From Bacillota bacterium (lineage in GTDB: Bacteria; Bacillota; Clostridia; Christensenellales; CAG-138): a stretch of DNA of 51,747 nt. The stretch is taken from the NCBI GenBank assembly GCA_023409435.1, contig JAEYHP010000044.1, forward strand, positions 1-51,747, in the 5' to 3' direction. The notes under the pieces were generated by a model. The model was not told the origin of the DNA. It ran no database searches and was given only the letters and a program-made list of their open reading frames with translations. Each line of letters begins with the position of its first letter. The first letter of the stretch is position 1. A program made the translations under genes and the position numbers. This document shows positions 50,185 to 51,747 of this stretch, piece after piece.

Positions 50185-50754
50185 TTAAATCTGACCCACG
50201 TAGTACGTGGTGAGCTGCGATCCCACGCCCGTTGCGAATATACGCATGTACCGGATGGACACGCTGGGCACAAACAGGTAGTCGCCCCCCAGTATCAGGC
50301 CGGATTGCGTGGAATTGGTGACGTAGTAGCTTGCGTTGTTGACGGGCGCAAGCTGCAGGCTTGCCGCGGTCAATAGCGAAATGAAATCTGCCCGGACCAG
50401 AAAAGCGCTGCGCGCGTAAGGGGCCGTATCCACCGTAAGCACCGTCGTGCCGCCGATTAGCAGAGTTTGCGTAGCGGAAGCGACGAAAAAGCCGTTCCGG
50501 TAGAGCAATACCGAATCCCGCGCGCCGTTTAAAGGGCGAATATCAAAATCCGAAGCGGTGATATTAGCGGTATCCGCCGCAGCGGAAAGGCTTCGTACAT
50601 CCAGGGCGTCGGCCTGTATGGCCTGCGTACCGTCGATTTGGAGCAGCGGACGCCCCGCTGCATCCAAAGAAACCGGAATGTTGCCTCCTGAGGATTGCAT
50701 CGCGTATAGAAGCGCCTGGAACAGCGGCGAATTGTTGAATAAAAGCATATTCAT
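50185..50754 (-). CDS. DUF6385-like beta-rich protein, paralogue 2
   Basis: A 189-residue relative of the gene at 49593. It has the same start form (MNMLLFN), NITASDFDIRPLNGARDSVLL parallel to VNVTAADLDIRSLSGTQDSIAI in paralogue 1, and QLAPVNNASYYV parallel to QIAPVDDTDYYV. The 16-base gap to paralogue 1 implies one transcript. The ATG at 50754 is preferred by alignment with paralogues. A sigma-K-like site lies 40 bases upstream. Its function is unknown; co-regulation with dpaAB is a reasonable inference. Confidence 0.75.
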   Translation of the reverse strand: MNMLLFNNSPLFQALLYAMQSSGGNIPVSLDAAGRPLLQIDGTQAIQADALDVRSLSAAADTANITASDFDIRPLNGARDSVLLYRNGFFVASATQTLLIGGTTVLTVDTAPYARSAFLVRADFISLLTAASLQLAPVNNASYYVTNSTQSGLILGGDYLFVPSVSIRYMRIFATGVGSQLTTYYVGQI

Positions 50755-50793
50755 CCCTATACACCCTGAAATTACAGTATTTGCACTTTAATG

Positions 50794-50821
50794 CAGTATA
50801 TGCCCTTTGTGGACCTGCTGT
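50794..50821 (-). promoter_or_regulatory. Possible sigma-K-type promoter of the paralogue-2 gene
   Basis: On the minus strand: AC (50820-50821), 17 bases, CATATACTG (50794-50802), one mismatch at the last position of CATANNNTA. It lies 40 bases before the start. It would place both paralogues in the mother-cell late regulon with dpaAB. Confidence 0.4.
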
Positions 50822-50948
50822 GACGGCATGCATAGGGGACCGTATGCAAGAACATATCGAAATCTCCAACATATATATGGTTGTAAGAGGGGCATCTGTG
50901 CCGGGTTTTGTTTCGGTGTGTTGCGCTGGGGAAGCGAGGTGAAAAGAG

Positions 50949-51332
50949 ATGAGCTGCTGCAACAGAAGGTGTTGCTGGCGTTGCATGGCCAGGCAAAACG
51001 TGCAACAGGAAAACGCGCAGCGCACCGGCTTTTGCGAATATGCGGCGGAACTGAGGCTTTCGCAGGCGGCCCGTTATACCGGGCCTTTTTGTACAAAAGA
51101 CGCAAAGACGATCACAGTATTTATCATGAATACGGGGCTTAGCCCCGTGACGGCATATCTGGAAATCAGCCCGAATGGCGTGAATTTTATGGAAGATCCG
51201 CAGCGGCTGGAGCTGCCTTGTGGCGCTTTAGGCGCGCTTACGCCATACCTGTTTTCTAAATATCTTCGGGTTGCCGCAATAGGCGCTCCTCAAGGGCGCA
51301 TAGCGGTCAACGTTCAAATGCAGAACGGCTGA
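50949..51332 (+). CDS. Cys-rich small protein related to the DUF6385-like group
   Basis: A 127-residue protein. The N-terminal Cys/Arg-rich stretch (MSCCNRRCCWRCMARQN) recalls spore-coat type Cys-rich starts, and is followed by a beta-rich body (TITVFIMNTGLSPVTAYLEI, RIAVNVQMQNG) like that of the paralogues. The GAGGTG site lies before the ATG. It is divergent from paralogue 2, with 194 bases between the starts. Its stop is 72 bases before the repeat protein gene. The role is unknown. Confidence 0.7.
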   Translation: MSCCNRRCCWRCMARQNVQQENAQRTGFCEYAAELRLSQAARYTGPFCTKDAKTITVFIMNTGLSPVTAYLEISPNGVNFMEDPQRLELPCGALGALTPYLFSKYLRVAAIGAPQGRIAVNVQMQNG

Positions 51333-51404
51333 TATGTCCCCTTCCCATGGCCGTACTGCCCGGAAAGATATGCCGGCAAACCCCAAACGAAAGGAGATGG
51401 GTGA

Positions 51405-51747
51405 ATGAATAACCTGGTTTTTAATACGGTATCAAGCCAGCTCCATACGCTGGTGGACAATGCGGCAATTACCGTCAACGGTTCGATAGAGATCACCAAT
51501 ACGCTGCTGACTATAACGGGCGATGTTGCGATTACAAATACGACGTTGACCGTAACGGGCGATGTGGAGATCACAAACACCACCTTGACTGTAACGGGCG
51601 ACGTGGAGATCACAAACACCACCTTGACCGTAACGGGCGACGTGGAGATTACAAACACCACCTTGACCGTAACCGGCGACGTTGCGATTACAAATACGAC
51701 GCTGACCGTAACGGGCGACGTGGAGATCACAAACACCACCTTGACCG
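51405..51747 (+). CDS. Repeat protein with 13-residue units, partial at window end
   Basis: ATG at 51405 with AAGGAG upstream. The first residues MNNLVFNTVSSQLHTLVDN match the start of paralogue 1. After the motif AAITVNGSI the protein becomes a chain of 13-residue units (consensus EITNTTLTVTGDV, E or A first): six complete units and part of a seventh, then the window ends. Length beyond 114 residues is unknown. Repetitive Thr/Val units suggest a beta-solenoid or fibrous surface protein (inference). The open frame on the other strand is only its shadow. Confidence 0.75.
   Translation, partial: MNNLVFNTVSSQLHTLVDNAAITVNGSIEITNTLLTITGDVAITNTTLTVTGDVEITNTTLTVTGDVEITNTTLTVTGDVEITNTTLTVTGDVAITNTTLTVTGDVEITNTTLT
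51489..51747 (+). repeat. 39-bp tandem repeat coding for 13-residue units
   Basis: Units begin at 51489, 51528, 51567, 51606, 51645, 51684 and 51723 (last partial). They are nearly identical with a few silent and E/A changes (GAGATC, GAGATT or GCGATT at the unit start). No gaps or spacers are present, so it is a coding minisatellite and prone to slippage. Confidence 0.9.

Noticed and set aside
51314..51739. Minus-strand frame of 141 codons rich in FVIxTSPVTV repeats
   Set aside because: It is the reverse shadow of the 39-bp coding repeat on the plus strand, which has the start, ribosome binding site and family N-terminus.
51489..51747. CRISPR array
   Set aside because: The 39-bp repeats are contiguous, in frame and without spacers.
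1..51747. tRNA or rRNA genes
   Set aside because: No stretch with the expected conserved T-arm or rRNA sequence was recognised by eye; a covariance scan would settle it.

Overview
The window (51.7 kb, GC roughly 50 percent by eye) looks chromosomal and comes from a spore-forming, motile, Gram-positive Clostridia-type bacterium. The evidence is a SpoVT regulator, both dipicolinate synthase subunits (dpaA, dpaB) behind a near-perfect sigma-K promoter, AGGAGG-type ribosome binding sites with frequent TTG and GTG starts, sigma-A promoters close to TTGACA/TATAAT, and a sortase-anchored surface protein. A member of Christensenellales or Oscillospirales is plausible, but I cannot place the genus. 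No tRNA, rRNA, CRISPR array or complete insertion sequence was seen.

Layout. 1-1.6 kb: the end of a chemotaxis operon (cheW then mcp, minus strand). 1.7-2.6 kb: a 186-residue tyrosine recombinase with its own promoter and terminator, enclosed by an exact 18-bp inverted repeat. It is a candidate self-encoded invertible element next to the chemotaxis operon and is the most interesting item here. 2.7-6.7 kb: two small membrane proteins, then a bacterial NHEJ set (ku convergent with a ligase and a separate LigD-type polymerase). 6.9-10.7 kb: peptidase, C39-like protein, methyltransferase, acetyltransferase and a membrane-anchored hypothetical. 10.8-12.4 kb: spoVT with a sigma-G-like promoter, then a gene-poor stretch holding a feoA-like remnant. 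12.4-20.1 kb: a 1621-residue LPXTG-like GLUG/Ig-repeat surface protein and a MalT-type LuxR regulator. 20.1-24.8 kb: gene-poor DNA, fabV, an MFS transporter and an EamA transporter. 24.9-30.7 kb: a minus-strand run (P-type ATPase, two small membrane proteins, a phosphodiester glycosidase-type protein) divergent from an OmpR/EnvZ-type two-component system. 30.8-36.4 kb: GT2-GtrA fusion overlapping a lipoprotein phosphoesterase, MATE pump, VanY-like peptidase, small membrane and TPR proteins. 36.7-39.2 kb: a second receptor with four HAMP-like units, followed by a palindromic interspersed repeat. 39.4-42.9 kb: sulfur amino acid genes (patB and metC-like divergent from cysK). 43-48 kb: XdhC-like protein, a TetR gene with a 40-bp palindromic operator over its own promoter, a frameshifted methyltransferase, a nucleotidyltransferase-like protein and asnB. 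48.1-51.7 kb: dpaAB together with four related small proteins (two minus, two plus, the last made of 39-bp repeats and cut by the window end).

Likely joint functions. cheW feeds receptors; ku, ligase and polymerase make an end-joining set probably useful in dormant spores; spoVT and dpaAB act late in sporulation; patB, metC-like and cysK interconvert sulfur amino acids, possibly under a CymR/Rrf2-type operator. The proteins around dpaAB share an MNxLxFN start and beta-rich repetitive bodies, so I infer a spore-surface or envelope role for them; this is unproven.
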